Shown here one piece after another: positions 20,068 to 28,958 of a stretch of DNA of 64,000 nt. The notes beneath the pieces were generated by a model. It made no database searches and was not told the DNA's origin. It saw nothing but the letters and a program-made list of their open reading frames with translations. The translations under genes and the position numbers were made by a program. Origin of the DNA: Cellvibrionaceae bacterium (GTDB lineage Bacteria; Pseudomonadota; Gammaproteobacteria; Pseudomonadales; Cellvibrionaceae). Each line of letters starts with the position of its first letter. Position 1 is the first letter of the stretch. Where the stretch lies: assembly GCA_024707385.1 (NCBI GenBank), contig JANPZW010000015.1, positions 248,001 to 312,000 on the forward strand. The letters are read 5' to 3'.

Positions 20068-22140
20068 TCAGTTTTTCAGTTTGACGATCATGGTGTCTGG
20101 CGTGTCATCCACTTTCAGCGGCTCCTGATGCATGATTTCCGCCGCGCCTTTCAGGAATTTCTGATAGGCCTTTCGGCCAATGTCGTATGCTTCCAGGAAG
20201 CGCGCGCGGGTAGGCTGAAATAGGCAGCCTTTGAGTATCAAGGTGAAATAGCCCTGCAAACTGCCGCGCAGCAACATTCCGCCGATAGGATCCTCGGGAA
20301 TTCGACGGATCACCAAGGTCATAATGCGATCGAGTTCCTCGTAAAGCTCTACCGGTGTCTGCACATCTTTTTTCAAGTTGATGTCTTTCAGAACGGAGAA
20401 AAAGCCGGCCAGCAGCTTGTCGTGGAACTGAGACTCCGTGATTTCCACCTTGGGATAGAGAATGCAATTGCGATTGAGAATACCGCTGGTGATGGCGGCT
20501 TTATCAATGGCTTGATCGAATGCGCGTATGTCTTCCAGTGGGATGGGCTCTGCTCCTTCAATAAACGCCCCGTTGTTCGGGTTGTAGCAACGGACGTCGC
20601 CTAAAGAGCGCGCGGCTATGCGCAGCAGAATTTCCATATTGAAACGTGTGGCATCGAGAATCGGGTTGGATGAAACCACGCCGCCAAAATTGCCCTTCAG
20701 GTTGTAGCTGCTGGCATTTTTTTCGAACAGGGTAAAACCTTTGCTTTGGGTTTTCTCTTCCAGATCGTAATAGAGACTGAGTTTGGAGTGGTGCTGGGCG
20801 TCCGGCGCGGTTCCCAGGTCCACACCGAGCAAATAAATTTCCTTGAACCCCATACTGATGGCATACGACAGACCGGCATTGGTCACCGTTGGGTTACACA
20901 GTTGCAGAGACAGCGCCTCTGGAACTTTGTCGCCAATGAGAGGCTCGCCAATGTCGTTCGGCTTGCGCGCGATGCACACGGATTTGAACAAATGCGTCAC
21001 CTCCGGTGATGCAGTATTCAAACACAGCAGGGTAATACCCTCGCGGAATTCTGCTGTAGTGCCATGCTCGATCCAGGCGCGCACGTGTGAGTTACGTTCC
21101 ATCTCGATATGAAATTCCGGCTTTATACCAACCTTTGCCAGTGAGCCCAAGGCGGTTCCGCAGGAAATAACGATGACTTTATCCTTGTTGGCGCGGATGA
21201 AGTTGATCTGCTTATCGAGAGACGGACCGTTGCCTATGATAAAAACCGGCGGCAGTCCTTTGGTGTGGGGCGTGTGGCGAAAAACAGGAGTGCCTTCGTT
21301 AAGATTCAGGGTGGTGTGCGCAAGACTGATTTGCTCGTCATCAAAAAATCCGGTGCCCGATGCGAGTAGGTGAAATTCCTTACGATAGCGCTGGATGAAG
21401 TCATCTTCTTTTTCGCTGTTGAAATGGCGAAATACAAATGTGTACACCAGTTTCTGCAAGCCGATTTTATCCGGTAGCAGTTTTAATTCGGTCATGGCAT
21501 CGTTGCTTTCCATGCCGATAAGAAATTTGATCATATGGCCGGGCTGGCAAAAATGGAGCAGAATTGGCTCCCAATCGATCACATGCAAAGACGCATAAAA
21601 GGAATCTTTGTGGGGATCGAAAATCGTCAGATTGCGAATGTCCATTTTCTCCATCAGCAGCGGCAATTGATAGCCGAGGCCGCAACCTGTCATAAGCATC
21701 ATGCCTACGGGCACGTCGCAGTTTACTTTTTTGTCCGCGCCCAATTCCGCATAGGATTCGATAAGGTCATTAATCAGTGGCGGATGGATATGCCGCTCGT
21801 TGATGATTTTGCTTTTCGCAAAACTGATTGAGGTGATGCTGGGAAGTTGGCAGAAATCCTCCACCTGTCTGCGCGTGAAGACCTGCGGGTCTTCCGGATA
21901 TACCGGTTTGTTGTCCAGCGTGTAATTGACGAGATTCAGGTAGCCTGCGGCATCAAAGGACAAGCGCAATTCTTTTGGCTCGTACTGGATGAACTGATCG
22001 TAGATGGGCTGCGCCGCTTTTTTGAAAATCTCCATATTTTTCTTGAAGCGCAGTTCCAGTTGCAGCTGCAATTGATTCATTTCCGCTTTGCGCAGGGCGG
22101 CGTTCAACAGCTCTTGAACGGACTGGCTGGCTTCCGACAT
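20068..22140 (-). CDS. Maf/DUF115-family glycosyltransferase (6-hydroxymethylpterin-diphosphokinase-like fold)
   Basis: A 690-residue protein matching the motility-associated factor family, whose members transfer pseudaminic or legionaminic acid onto flagellin Ser/Thr. The DUF115 core is PVFIIGNGPSLDKQINFIR and VIVISCGTALGSLAKVGIKPEFHIEMERN, and later YLLGVDLGTAPDAQHHSKLS. ATG 22140 (MSEASQSV) is preferred over an upstream TTG. It converges on the Pse operon, consistent with being the transferase that uses CMP-Pse. No flagellin gene is in the window, so the acceptor is unproven. Confidence 0.88.
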   Translation of the reverse strand: MSEASQSVQELLNAALRKAEMNQLQLQLELRFKKNMEIFKKAAQPIYDQFIQYEPKELRLSFDAAGYLNLVNYTLDNKPVYPEDPQVFTRRQVEDFCQLPSITSISFAKSKIINERHIHPPLINDLIESYAELGADKKVNCDVPVGMMLMTGCGLGYQLPLLMEKMDIRNLTIFDPHKDSFYASLHVIDWEPILLHFCQPGHMIKFLIGMESNDAMTELKLLPDKIGLQKLVYTFVFRHFNSEKEDDFIQRYRKEFHLLASGTGFFDDEQISLAHTTLNLNEGTPVFRHTPHTKGLPPVFIIGNGPSLDKQINFIRANKDKVIVISCGTALGSLAKVGIKPEFHIEMERNSHVRAWIEHGTTAEFREGITLLCLNTASPEVTHLFKSVCIARKPNDIGEPLIGDKVPEALSLQLCNPTVTNAGLSYAISMGFKEIYLLGVDLGTAPDAQHHSKLSLYYDLEEKTQSKGFTLFEKNASSYNLKGNFGGVVSSNPILDATRFNMEILLRIAARSLGDVRCYNPNNGAFIEGAEPIPLEDIRAFDQAIDKAAITSGILNRNCILYPKVEITESQFHDKLLAGFFSVLKDINLKKDVQTPVELYEELDRIMTLVIRRIPEDPIGGMLLRGSLQGYFTLILKGCLFQPTRARFLEAYDIGRKAYQKFLKGAAEIMHQEPLKVDDTPDTMIVKLKN

Positions 22141-22246
22141 AAAAAAGGTCCCGGACAAAAATTTGACGTTTCGGCATTAAGTGTAGACCGTGAACGCCGG
22201 AACAGCAGTTTCTATGCCGGAAACCCGTAAATTGCCGCGAGGGCGA

Positions 22247-23440
22247 TCAACCCCCTGCAGATGCCGGCTGGCGCAGCCGGCGATCGAGCCAGAACAACAG
22301 GGCGAACGCTAGTGCCGCCGCCAGCATGTTGACGCCGTAGAGATGTTTGTAGCCGTAGAGATCGGCAAACACGCCGATCATCACGCTGCCGCAAATGTTG
22401 CCGATCTGATTGGTGTTGGTGAACAGGGTCGAGGCGACGCCCGCGCGACCGGGTAACATGTTTTGGAAAAGAGTGATGCCCAGGCCGGCGAGGCAGCCGA
22501 TAAAAATAGCGTTCAGCAGCTGCAGGGCGAACATCTGCCAGACCTGGCTCGCCTGCCACACGCCCAGATACAACAGCACGCCGGCAGCACAGCCGAAGCG
22601 CACAATCGCCACCAGCCGCAGACGCGCGGCCAACCAGCCGGCGAGCAGCATCACCGGAATCTCAAGCCCCGCCGCAGTTCCCATCAGCCAGCCAGCCAAG
22701 TGCGCCGGCGCGTCCAGTTCCCTCGTCAACAGCATGGGCAAACCGAGCACATAGGCGTGGTTGGCGCCAAACAGCAGTGCAAAAGCTCCCATGGCGAGAA
22801 AAATTTCCCGGTTGCCTTTGGGCAGAGCAGCGGTCTGTGCGGCGGGGGCTTTGCGCGGAATGCGCGGCAGCAGCGCATAGGCCAGCACCCCCATGATCAC
22901 GTAGCAGACACCGACGCTCTGGTACTGCAGCTTGAAGCCGATCCAGCTCTGCAGGAAAAACCCCGCCGGGGGCGCCGCCACCCAGGCCATAGCAATACAG
23001 GCGCGCACTATGGAGTTGAACAGGGTGGTGCGCTCCGGCGGCAGGCATTGGTCGGCGTATTCGCGACTGAAAGCAAAAATCTGCGGTAGAACCGAATTGG
23101 ACATGCTGAACAGCGTCAAGCCGCTGAGCAGCACCCACCAATAATTGGCGGCGGCGGAAAAAGCAAAACAGGCGAGCCCGCCAAGCAGCATGCCCACCAG
23201 AATCAGGCCGTGGCGGTGTTGCAGACGGTCGGACCAACGCGCGATGGTCTGGCTGTACACAATATTGGCCAGGGCAATGGCGACAAAGAAGCCGCCGACG
23301 GCGAGGGGGCGCATCTGAAAATGCTCCGCCAGATAGAAACTGAGCGTGGGTGCCACCAGTGCATACATACCCCCGAGCAGCATAATCAGCAAATAGATCA
23401 ACAGCGTTCTGGGGCTGAATAGGGAGATGGCGGGGGACAT
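22247..23440 (-). CDS. MFS sugar efflux transporter, SetA/SetB-like
   Basis: A 397-residue, 12-helix major facilitator. Similarity to the E. coli sugar efflux family is visible along its length: PTLSFYLAEHF near residue 31, SNSVLPQIFAFSREYAD, GWLMGTAAGLEIPVMLLAGW, and FQNMLPGRAGVASTLFTNT. The conserved PGRAG...LFTN segment is typical of SetA/B. These export glucosides or lactose analogues; the substrate here is unknown. It is divergent from the next MFS gene across about 170 bases. Confidence 0.85.
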   Translation of the reverse strand: MSPAISLFSPRTLLIYLLIMLLGGMYALVAPTLSFYLAEHFQMRPLAVGGFFVAIALANIVYSQTIARWSDRLQHRHGLILVGMLLGGLACFAFSAAANYWWVLLSGLTLFSMSNSVLPQIFAFSREYADQCLPPERTTLFNSIVRACIAMAWVAAPPAGFFLQSWIGFKLQYQSVGVCYVIMGVLAYALLPRIPRKAPAAQTAALPKGNREIFLAMGAFALLFGANHAYVLGLPMLLTRELDAPAHLAGWLMGTAAGLEIPVMLLAGWLAARLRLVAIVRFGCAAGVLLYLGVWQASQVWQMFALQLLNAIFIGCLAGLGITLFQNMLPGRAGVASTLFTNTNQIGNICGSVMIGVFADLYGYKHLYGVNMLAAALAFALLFWLDRRLRQPASAGG

Positions 23441-23611
23441 AGCAATACACGGGACGGGGAAGAAGCGGGCGGGATTGTACTGAAACGCTCACGACGGGGA
23501 CAGCAAAAGGAACTGCGGCCGTCGGACGGGTTCTGACCGGGCGTTCCATCCGCTACACTGCGCCCCTTTAAAATCGCACCGATTCTTACCGCATGATGCA
23601 TTTCTCGTCAT

Positions 23612-24835
23612 ATGACTCTGTCTAACGCCCGCCCGGCCCTGCCGGTATTGCTCACTGGTCATACCGCGAACGCCCTCAGCATTGGCATACAGATGGTACT
23701 TGTGGCCTGGCTCGCCGCCGGCGTATTACGCCTGTCGCCCGCCGGTATTGCCTGGGTTCAGGCGGCGGTGCTCACGCCGAATCTTCTGCTGATCCTGTTT
23801 GCCGGAGCCATGGCCGACCGGCACAATCCCGCACGGATTCTGGTGTTCACCAATCTCGGCCTTGTGCTGGCGCACCTGTCCGCCCTGGCGCTGATGCTGG
23901 CGGGGTTGTTCGACCGCACTTGGTTATTGCTGTACGCCCTTGGTCTGGGCTGCGGCAACAGCTTCGTGCAGTCGGCGCGGGAAAAGCTGGTGGCGCAGGT
24001 GGACGGTCAGCGCCTGCAGACCAATATTTCCCTCGCTGGCGTCTGCCAATATCTCGCCCAGGCGGTGGGCATAGCTGTCGCGAGTCTGATGGACGCTTTG
24101 GGCGCTTATATGATCGTCGGCCTGCAGGCCGGCCTGTGTCTGCTGGCGTTGCTGTCTTACGCGCAGCTGGCGCGTCAGCTATCTCCACCATCGGTCCTTG
24201 AAGGCCCGCTGGCACCCGCCATAGGCGAGGCGTTGCAACATTTATGGCGGCGCATCGCCTTGCGCCATTTGATTCTGCTGGTGGCGTTCAACGGTCTGAT
24301 GCATCTGGGAATGTTTCTGGTGCTCTTGCCGGTGTTGGCGCGGGATTACATGGCCTTCGGTTCATTCGAATACGCCTTGTTGCAGCTCAGTTTCACCCTG
24401 GGCAGTGTGCTGGCATTCTGGGTGATTCTGCGCCGCCCCCAGGTGCGCTATCCCGGTCAGGCGGCGCTCTTCTGCTTGCTGTATACCGGCATGATCGCCC
24501 TGGGCTTAGCCGCCGGGCCGACGCTTTACGGGTTGTTCGGCCTGATCTTTCTCTGGGGCGCTGTTGCGGGAGCGTCCGCCAATCTCAGCCGGTTGGTGCT
24601 GCAGTCCACTGTGGAGGACGACTTGCGCGGCCGCGCCATGTCGGTCTATCAGCTGGCGCTGTTCGGTATGGCCCCGTTGGGGGCACTTCTGGCGGGCGGA
24701 TTGGTGCAGTTGGAAGGTGTCCGCTTCACCTTTCAGGTGCTGGCGGGTAGCAGCTTCGGGCTTTTTGCCGCGTCGCTTTTATCGCGGGCTTTATGGAGCG
24801 TTCAGCCGGAAGATCGGCAGGATTCAGCGAAATAG
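23612..24835 (+). CDS. MFS transporter, EntS/MFS_3-like exporter
   Basis: A 407-residue major facilitator with about 12 hydrophobic segments. The loop FAGAMADRHNPARILVFTN is the usual motif A between helices 2 and 3. VEDDLRGRAMSVYQLALFGMAPLGALLAG resembles the LRGR-x-M segment of the MFS_3 (enterobactin exporter EntS-like) group. The substrate cannot be told. Its 3' end overlaps the convergent RNA methyltransferase by 12 bases. Confidence 0.8.
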   Translation: MTLSNARPALPVLLTGHTANALSIGIQMVLVAWLAAGVLRLSPAGIAWVQAAVLTPNLLLILFAGAMADRHNPARILVFTNLGLVLAHLSALALMLAGLFDRTWLLLYALGLGCGNSFVQSAREKLVAQVDGQRLQTNISLAGVCQYLAQAVGIAVASLMDALGAYMIVGLQAGLCLLALLSYAQLARQLSPPSVLEGPLAPAIGEALQHLWRRIALRHLILLVAFNGLMHLGMFLVLLPVLARDYMAFGSFEYALLQLSFTLGSVLAFWVILRRPQVRYPGQAALFCLLYTGMIALGLAAGPTLYGLFGLIFLWGAVAGASANLSRLVLQSTVEDDLRGRAMSVYQLALFGMAPLGALLAGGLVQLEGVRFTFQVLAGSSFGLFAASLLSRALWSVQPEDRQDSAK

Positions 24836-25639
24836 ACTGCGAAACGCCAGCAGACTGGCCGCGACGCTCACATTGAGAGATTCCACCCCGTTGCACATGG
24901 GGATGCTCAGGCGGTCGGTACACACCGCACGGACTTCCGGGGAGAGGCCATTGGTCTCGTTACCCATCACAAAAATACTGCGCGGTTTGGCGCGCAGGCC
25001 AGCCAGCGAATGCTCGGCGGCGACATCCAGGCCGTAAACCGCAGTGCCCAGACGGACGAATTCGCCGAGGGTCTGCGCCAGATCCTGGCAGCGGTAGATG
25101 CGCGCGCGGAACAGCGTGCCGGCACTGGCTTTGATCACCAGGGCATCCAGGCGCGCGCAGCCGCGCTCCGGCAATAACAGGCCGGTCATGGGCGAGGCGC
25201 AGACGGAGCGGATGATCATGCCGAGATTCTGCGGATTGGTGATGCCGTCCAGGGCCATCAAGTCCAGCTCGGCCGGGCAGTTGGCGATCAGGTCTTCAAC
25301 ATCAGCGAAGCCTTCACATTCAATATCCAGCGCAACCCCTTGATCCTGCTTGGCATTTTTGGAAATGCGCGAGAGCGCCTGCTTGTCGTGATAAGCCACC
25401 TCCGCGCCGCGCTCACGTGCGAGACGCAGCATGTCGTCGATAATGCCGGCGCTCTTGTTGCTGTCCGCCAAGTGCAGGCGGTAAGGGCGCAGGCGGGAAT
25501 CCTGCAGCGCTTCCAGCACGGGTTTGCGGCCGAAGATGGTGAGCATGCGCCCGTAAAAGCGCTTTTTGGCCTGATAGGCCGGACGGTCTTGAGTCATGGA
25601 CAGTGTGTGCAGGAGGTCAGCCAAAAGGGCCGCCAGCAT
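24824..25639 (-). CDS. TrmH/SpoU-family RNA 2'-O-methyltransferase
   Basis: A SPOUT methyltransferase of up to 271 residues. An N-terminal substrate-binding domain begins near IFGRKPVLEAL and the knotted catalytic domain starts near LMALDGITNPQNLGMIIRS. Motif 2 (IFVMGNETNGLSPEV) and motif 3 (VESLNVSVAASLLAFR) carry the SAM-binding knot. Members methylate ribose 2'-OH in tRNA or 23S rRNA. E. coli RlmB and YfiF-like proteins are the nearest types; the target is not clear. Starts at 25639, 25597 and 25546 are all possible, and none has a convincing ribosome-binding site. Confidence 0.88.
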   Translation of the reverse strand: MLAALLADLLHTLSMTQDRPAYQAKKRFYGRMLTIFGRKPVLEALQDSRLRPYRLHLADSNKSAGIIDDMLRLARERGAEVAYHDKQALSRISKNAKQDQGVALDIECEGFADVEDLIANCPAELDLMALDGITNPQNLGMIIRSVCASPMTGLLLPERGCARLDALVIKASAGTLFRARIYRCQDLAQTLGEFVRLGTAVYGLDVAAEHSLAGLRAKPRSIFVMGNETNGLSPEVRAVCTDRLSIPMCNGVESLNVSVAASLLAFRSLFR

Positions 25640-25675
25640 ACCTCACACACACGGCGGAAACACCCGCTAGGTGGG

Positions 25676-26092
25676 CTAGGTATGGTGCAGATAGCAGTCC
25701 TCGCTGGTGACCAGCAGGGCCTCTAATACTCTTGAGCGGGAAATCAGTCCCACTAAGCGACCGCTCTGGACCACCGGATAATTTTTCGGCGGGGCGGACA
25801 CCATTTTCTCTGCCACTTCAAAGATCGAGGTATCCGGCGAAACCGTTTGTACCTGGCGTTTCATCACGGAGGACACAGGCATCGAGTCCTCGCAGAAAAA
25901 GGTGTCGTTCAACAATTCCTTGATGCAATCCTGTTCGCTGACGAAACCCACCACGTGACTGGCGTCGTCAATGATGGGCGCGCCGATGATTTTGGCGGCG
26001 ACCATGGCTTCGACGGCCGTGCGAATGGGTGTGGTGTGGTGAATCGCATGGGGATTGGGATCCATAAAATCCCGGACCAGAATCGATGACAT
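25676..26092 (-). CDS. tandem CBS-domain protein
   Basis: A 138-residue protein consisting of two CBS domains: VRDFMDPNPHAIHHTTPIRTAVEAM...GAPIIDDASHVVGFVSEQD and SSVMKRQVQTVSPDTSIFEVAEKM...YPVVQSGRLVGLISRSRVLEAL. Such pairs bind adenosyl ligands; stand-alone forms act as energy sensors with unknown partners. The ribosome-binding site decides the start: AGGAG sits six bases before ATG 26092 (MSSILVRDF) and abuts the upstream ATG 26098, so the shorter form is chosen. Confidence 0.88.
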   Translation of the reverse strand: MSSILVRDFMDPNPHAIHHTTPIRTAVEAMVAAKIIGAPIIDDASHVVGFVSEQDCIKELLNDTFFCEDSMPVSSVMKRQVQTVSPDTSIFEVAEKMVSAPPKNYPVVQSGRLVGLISRSRVLEALLVTSEDCYLHHT

Positions 26093-26249
26093 ATCCATCT
26101 CCTCCCGACAGACAAACCGGGACGGGCGTACCCGGTTCTTTAAGTTTAGTGGTGGGGGAGGGGAATAAAAGGCTGCCTCAAGGCCATATCGGCGTGAGAA
26201 ATTGCGGCGTTAGAGCTTCTTTATCTAACGCCGTCTAGCTGGTCTGGGC

Positions 26250-27014
26250 TCAGGCGACGGGTTCGCAGAGAGCGAGATAAGCCTTTACGGTAGCCGTCAG
26301 GCCCATATGCAAGGCGTCCACCGTCAGGGCGTGACCGATGGAAACCTCCTGCAGGCCGGGCAGAGAGCGGAAGAGGGTCATATTCTCCAGGTTCAGATCG
26401 TGCCCGGCATTGATACCCAGGCCCAATTCCAAGGCGAGATTGGCCGCGTCCACATAGCGTTGATACAGATCCTGCAGCTCGGCTGCCTGATGGGCATAGG
26501 CCTCAGCGAATGGGCCGGTATAGAGTTCGATGCGGTCGGCGCCCAATTGACGGGCGAGGCGGATCTGATCCAGGTCGGGATCCATAAACAGACTCACCCG
26601 CACGCCCCATTCCTGCAATTGGCGGATGATCGGCTGCAGACGTCCGCCATCGGCATGGAGGTCAAAACCGTGGTCGGAAGTCAGTTGCTGTTGCGTGTCC
26701 GGTACCAGCGTGCATTGGTGCGGCCGGCTGCTTTCCACCAGCGCGAGCAACCCCGGATAGCTGCCGGAATGTGGCGCAAAGGGGTTGCCCTCGATATTGA
26801 ACTCGGTGCCCGGGTATTCCCGCACGAGTGCCGACAAAGGGGCTACATCGCTGGCGCGGATATGGCGCTGGTCCGGTCGCGGGTGCACGGTCAGACCATG
26901 GGCGCCGGCGTCAAGGCATATACGTCCATGGGCGACGACATCTGGATAATTGCCGGCGCGGGAATTGCGGATCAGCGCGATTTTGTTGAGGTTGACCGAC
27001 AGCGCGATACTCAT
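26250..27014 (-). CDS. pdxJ: pyridoxine 5'-phosphate synthase
   Basis: Condenses 1-deoxyxylulose 5-phosphate with 3-amino-2-oxopropyl phosphate in vitamin B6 synthesis. The ~254-residue TIM barrel carries the catalytic segments TVHPRPDQRHIR (His), EFNIEGNP (Glu) and NAGHDLNLEN (His). N-terminal SVNLNKIALIRNSRAGNYPD and the long EFNIEGNPFAPHSGSYPG loop match the PdxJ class common in Bacteroidetes more than the E. coli form (GVNIDHIATLRNARG). The ATG seven bases after the cyclophilin stop is used; a longer frame would overlap that gene. Confidence 0.93.
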   Translation of the reverse strand: MSIALSVNLNKIALIRNSRAGNYPDVVAHGRICLDAGAHGLTVHPRPDQRHIRASDVAPLSALVREYPGTEFNIEGNPFAPHSGSYPGLLALVESSRPHQCTLVPDTQQQLTSDHGFDLHADGGRLQPIIRQLQEWGVRVSLFMDPDLDQIRLARQLGADRIELYTGPFAEAYAHQAAELQDLYQRYVDAANLALELGLGINAGHDLNLENMTLFRSLPGLQEVSIGHALTVDALHMGLTATVKAYLALCEPVA

Positions 27015-27021
27015 AGGCTCA

Positions 27022-27783
27022 TCACGGCGCCGTTGCTGGTGCAGCTTCCGCCGCGCTGCCTTGTTCTTCAGCTGCCGGTTCTGCTGCGGGGGAGGCGGCG
27101 GGCTCAGCGGCTGACTCAACAGCGGGTTCTGCCGCTGGGACTTCCTGCCCTTTTTCTGTTGCCTTTTTCGCCTTCTCTGGGTGGTAGCGGTAGGCGCGCT
27201 CTATGACAATGGGGGTATTGGGCGCATTGGAGAAGGCGCCGCTGTGCTCACCTTGCGGTTGTTCGGCCATGCGGTCGATCACTTCCAACCCTTCCACCAA
27301 CTGACCGAATACTGCGTAGCCCGGTTGCATTGGGCGGTTGTCCAGCTGGTGATTGTCTTTGAGGTTGATAAAGAATTGTGAGGTCGCGCTGTTGGGATCG
27401 TTAGTGCGCGCCATGGAAAGGGTGCCGCGCAGATTCTGCAAGCCATTGTTGGACTCGTTGGCGATCGGCGCCTGGGTGCTCTTGCGCTGGTATTCCTGAT
27501 CGAACCCGCCGCCCTGGACAACAAAGCCTGGAACCACGCGGTGGAAAATCACCCCGTTATAAAAGCCGCTGTCCACATAGTGAAGAAAATTCTCCACCGT
27601 GACGGGAGCTTGCTCCGGAAAGAGGGCGATTTTCAGATCGCCCAGAGAGGTTTGCAGAACCACCTGGGGCGGTGGATTCTGGCCGCCGTTTTTGTCCGGT
27701 GACACAGCGGAATTTTCCGCATTTGCGCCGCAGGCCACTACGGCCAGCAGGCAGGTCAACAGCAGGTGCAGGGATTTGCGCAT
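27022..27783 (-). CDS. cyclophilin-type peptidyl-prolyl isomerase, probable lipoprotein
   Basis: Catalyses proline cis-trans isomerisation, probably in the periplasm. Starting at ATG 27783 gives an N-terminal signal with a lipobox-like LLAVVAC (Cys18). The cyclophilin core follows: VTVENFLHYVDSGFYNGVIFHRVVPGFVVQGGG, TLSMARTNDPNSATSQFFINL and VFGQLVEGLEVIDRM. The last ~45 residues are an Ala/Glu/Pro-rich low-complexity tail (AAEPA repeats) after a Lys-rich stretch. The total is 253 residues, longer than E. coli PpiA because of that tail. It probably shares a transcript with pdxJ downstream. Confidence 0.92.
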   Translation of the reverse strand: MRKSLHLLLTCLLAVVACGANAENSAVSPDKNGGQNPPPQVVLQTSLGDLKIALFPEQAPVTVENFLHYVDSGFYNGVIFHRVVPGFVVQGGGFDQEYQRKSTQAPIANESNNGLQNLRGTLSMARTNDPNSATSQFFINLKDNHQLDNRPMQPGYAVFGQLVEGLEVIDRMAEQPQGEHSGAFSNAPNTPIVIERAYRYHPEKAKKATEKGQEVPAAEPAVESAAEPAASPAAEPAAEEQGSAAEAAPATAP

Positions 27784-27808
27784 GATGTGGTACTCCATTG
27801 TCTTAATG

Positions 27809-27870
27809 TCAGCCCAGGGTCTTGAATATCGGCCCAGGATTTCTTGCAGATCGGCCAATGTTTTGACGAT
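27809..27870. repeat. ~20-bp degenerate tandem repeat upstream of the cyclophilin gene
   Basis: Three consecutive units begin TCAGCCCAGGGTCTTG, TCGGCCCAGGATTTCTTG and TCGGCCAATGTTTTGACG, spaced 20 to 22 bases. They lie between the SH3-protein stop and the cyclophilin start, in what would be the cyclophilin leader. Confidence 0.6.
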
Positions 27871-27881
27871 TAATTTTGAAT

Positions 27882-28553
27882 TTAATTAGCCCAATCGGAG
27901 TGGCGCTTCTGGCGCACAAACGCGGGCAGAATCAACATCAAAAACATGCCGAATACCACCAACCCTGCGCCAAACATCCATTGGTTGATCGTTTTGTTGG
28001 ATTTCAGCCGGTCATTTTCCGCCCGTACCGCATCAAATTCCGTCTGCGTTAGATCGTATTTGGCCAGCAGATCCTGATATCGCTGATTGAGATTGATGGA
28101 GTCGGCGGACAGTGCGCGTATTTTGCGCAACTCCTCGGCGTATTGCTCACTCTCCTTGGCTTGCGCATTGGATGACTGCGCCAATGAGTTGTGTTCGCTG
28201 CTCAATTTTTTCAACTCTGCTTCGAGATCCTCGGCGCGCTTGGTCGCGGCGGCGAGTCTGCTCTGCGCGGCGGTGAGTTGCATGCGCGCGGGTTGTTCGC
28301 GCAACAGGTATTGAGTCTGAATCCAGCCTTCCAGGCCGCCTTCAGTGCGGATGTTCACCCACTCACCGTCGCTCGATTCCCCCAGCAGGGTCATTTGGGT
28401 GCCGCTGCGGATGCCTTGATGAACTATGCGGTATTGCGCCCCGGCGCCACTGCGCACAGGTACGAAGAAAACATCGGATACATACACCGTCTGAGCCATG
28501 GCGGTGGAGGCAAACAACCAAAGTCCGACCAGCGGAAGAAGATAGCGGATCAT
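27882..28553 (-). CDS. SH3-domain, coiled-coil membrane protein (TIGR04211/YgiM type)
   Basis: A 223-residue envelope protein. The signal peptide ends TAMA-Q. A bacterial SH3 domain follows (VYVSDVFFVPVRSGAGAQYRIVHQGIRSGTQMTLLGES...GWIQTQYL). Then a long coiled coil runs from about residue 85 to 190 (RLAAATKRAEDLEAELKKL onward), and a single C-terminal transmembrane helix (WMFGAGLVVFGMFLMLILPAFV) precedes a basic tail. This is the E. coli YgiM layout. Function is not well defined; the SH3 domain may contact peptidoglycan. Confidence 0.88.
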   Translation of the reverse strand: MIRYLLPLVGLWLFASTAMAQTVYVSDVFFVPVRSGAGAQYRIVHQGIRSGTQMTLLGESSDGEWVNIRTEGGLEGWIQTQYLLREQPARMQLTAAQSRLAAATKRAEDLEAELKKLSSEHNSLAQSSNAQAKESEQYAEELRKIRALSADSINLNQRYQDLLAKYDLTQTEFDAVRAENDRLKSNKTINQWMFGAGLVVFGMFLMLILPAFVRQKRHSDWAN

Positions 28554-28594
28554 GAAAATTTCCCGAAAAAATAAAATCAGTTACGTGAAAAAAA

Positions 28595-28893
28595 TCAGGG
28601 CAGGACGGGTTTGAACGGTTTCACCGTGACTTGCCGATAAACCCCGGCGCTGACATAAGGGTCGGCGTCCGCCCAGGCTGCGCTTCTACCAGAGAGGCGA
28701 ATTGTGCGACGACCAGACTGCCGCTGAAGCCGGCATCGCCCGGGTTTTCCGCGTCGATGGCCGGATGCGGCCCCGCCAGCAGCAGGCGGTTCTGCTGCTT
28801 GAGCTCTTCCAGCCGCGCCAGATGCAGCGGGCGAACTTGCTGCCGCAGCGGCAGGCTGTTGGGAACGTCTTCACTGATGACGGCGTAATACAT
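28595..28893 (-). CDS. yciI: YciI family protein, frameshifted
   Basis: The first part (MYYAVISEDVPNSLPLRQQVRPLHLARLEEL, LLAGPHPAIDAENPGDAGFSGS) matches E. coli YciI closely. The frame then breaks near 28678, where one C (plus strand) appears to be missing. Restoring it gives EAQAWADADPYVSAGVYRQVTVKPFKPVLP and a stop at 28595, which reproduces the conserved YciI C-terminus. Repaired length is 99 residues. The uncorrected frame ends at 28621 with an unrelated tail. The family has a ferredoxin-like fold; its biochemical role in this setting is unknown. Confidence 0.87.
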
Positions 28894-28958
28894 AAAAAAA
28901 TAATCCTCTGCCCGGGTGCGGGCAGTCGCAATATCGAATCGTTAGAAAACCCCTTGGC

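Noticed and set aside
22463..23089. Plus-strand open frame opposite the SetA-like transporter
   Set aside because: Gln/His/Arg-rich composition with no recognisable fold, lying entirely antisense to a clear transporter.
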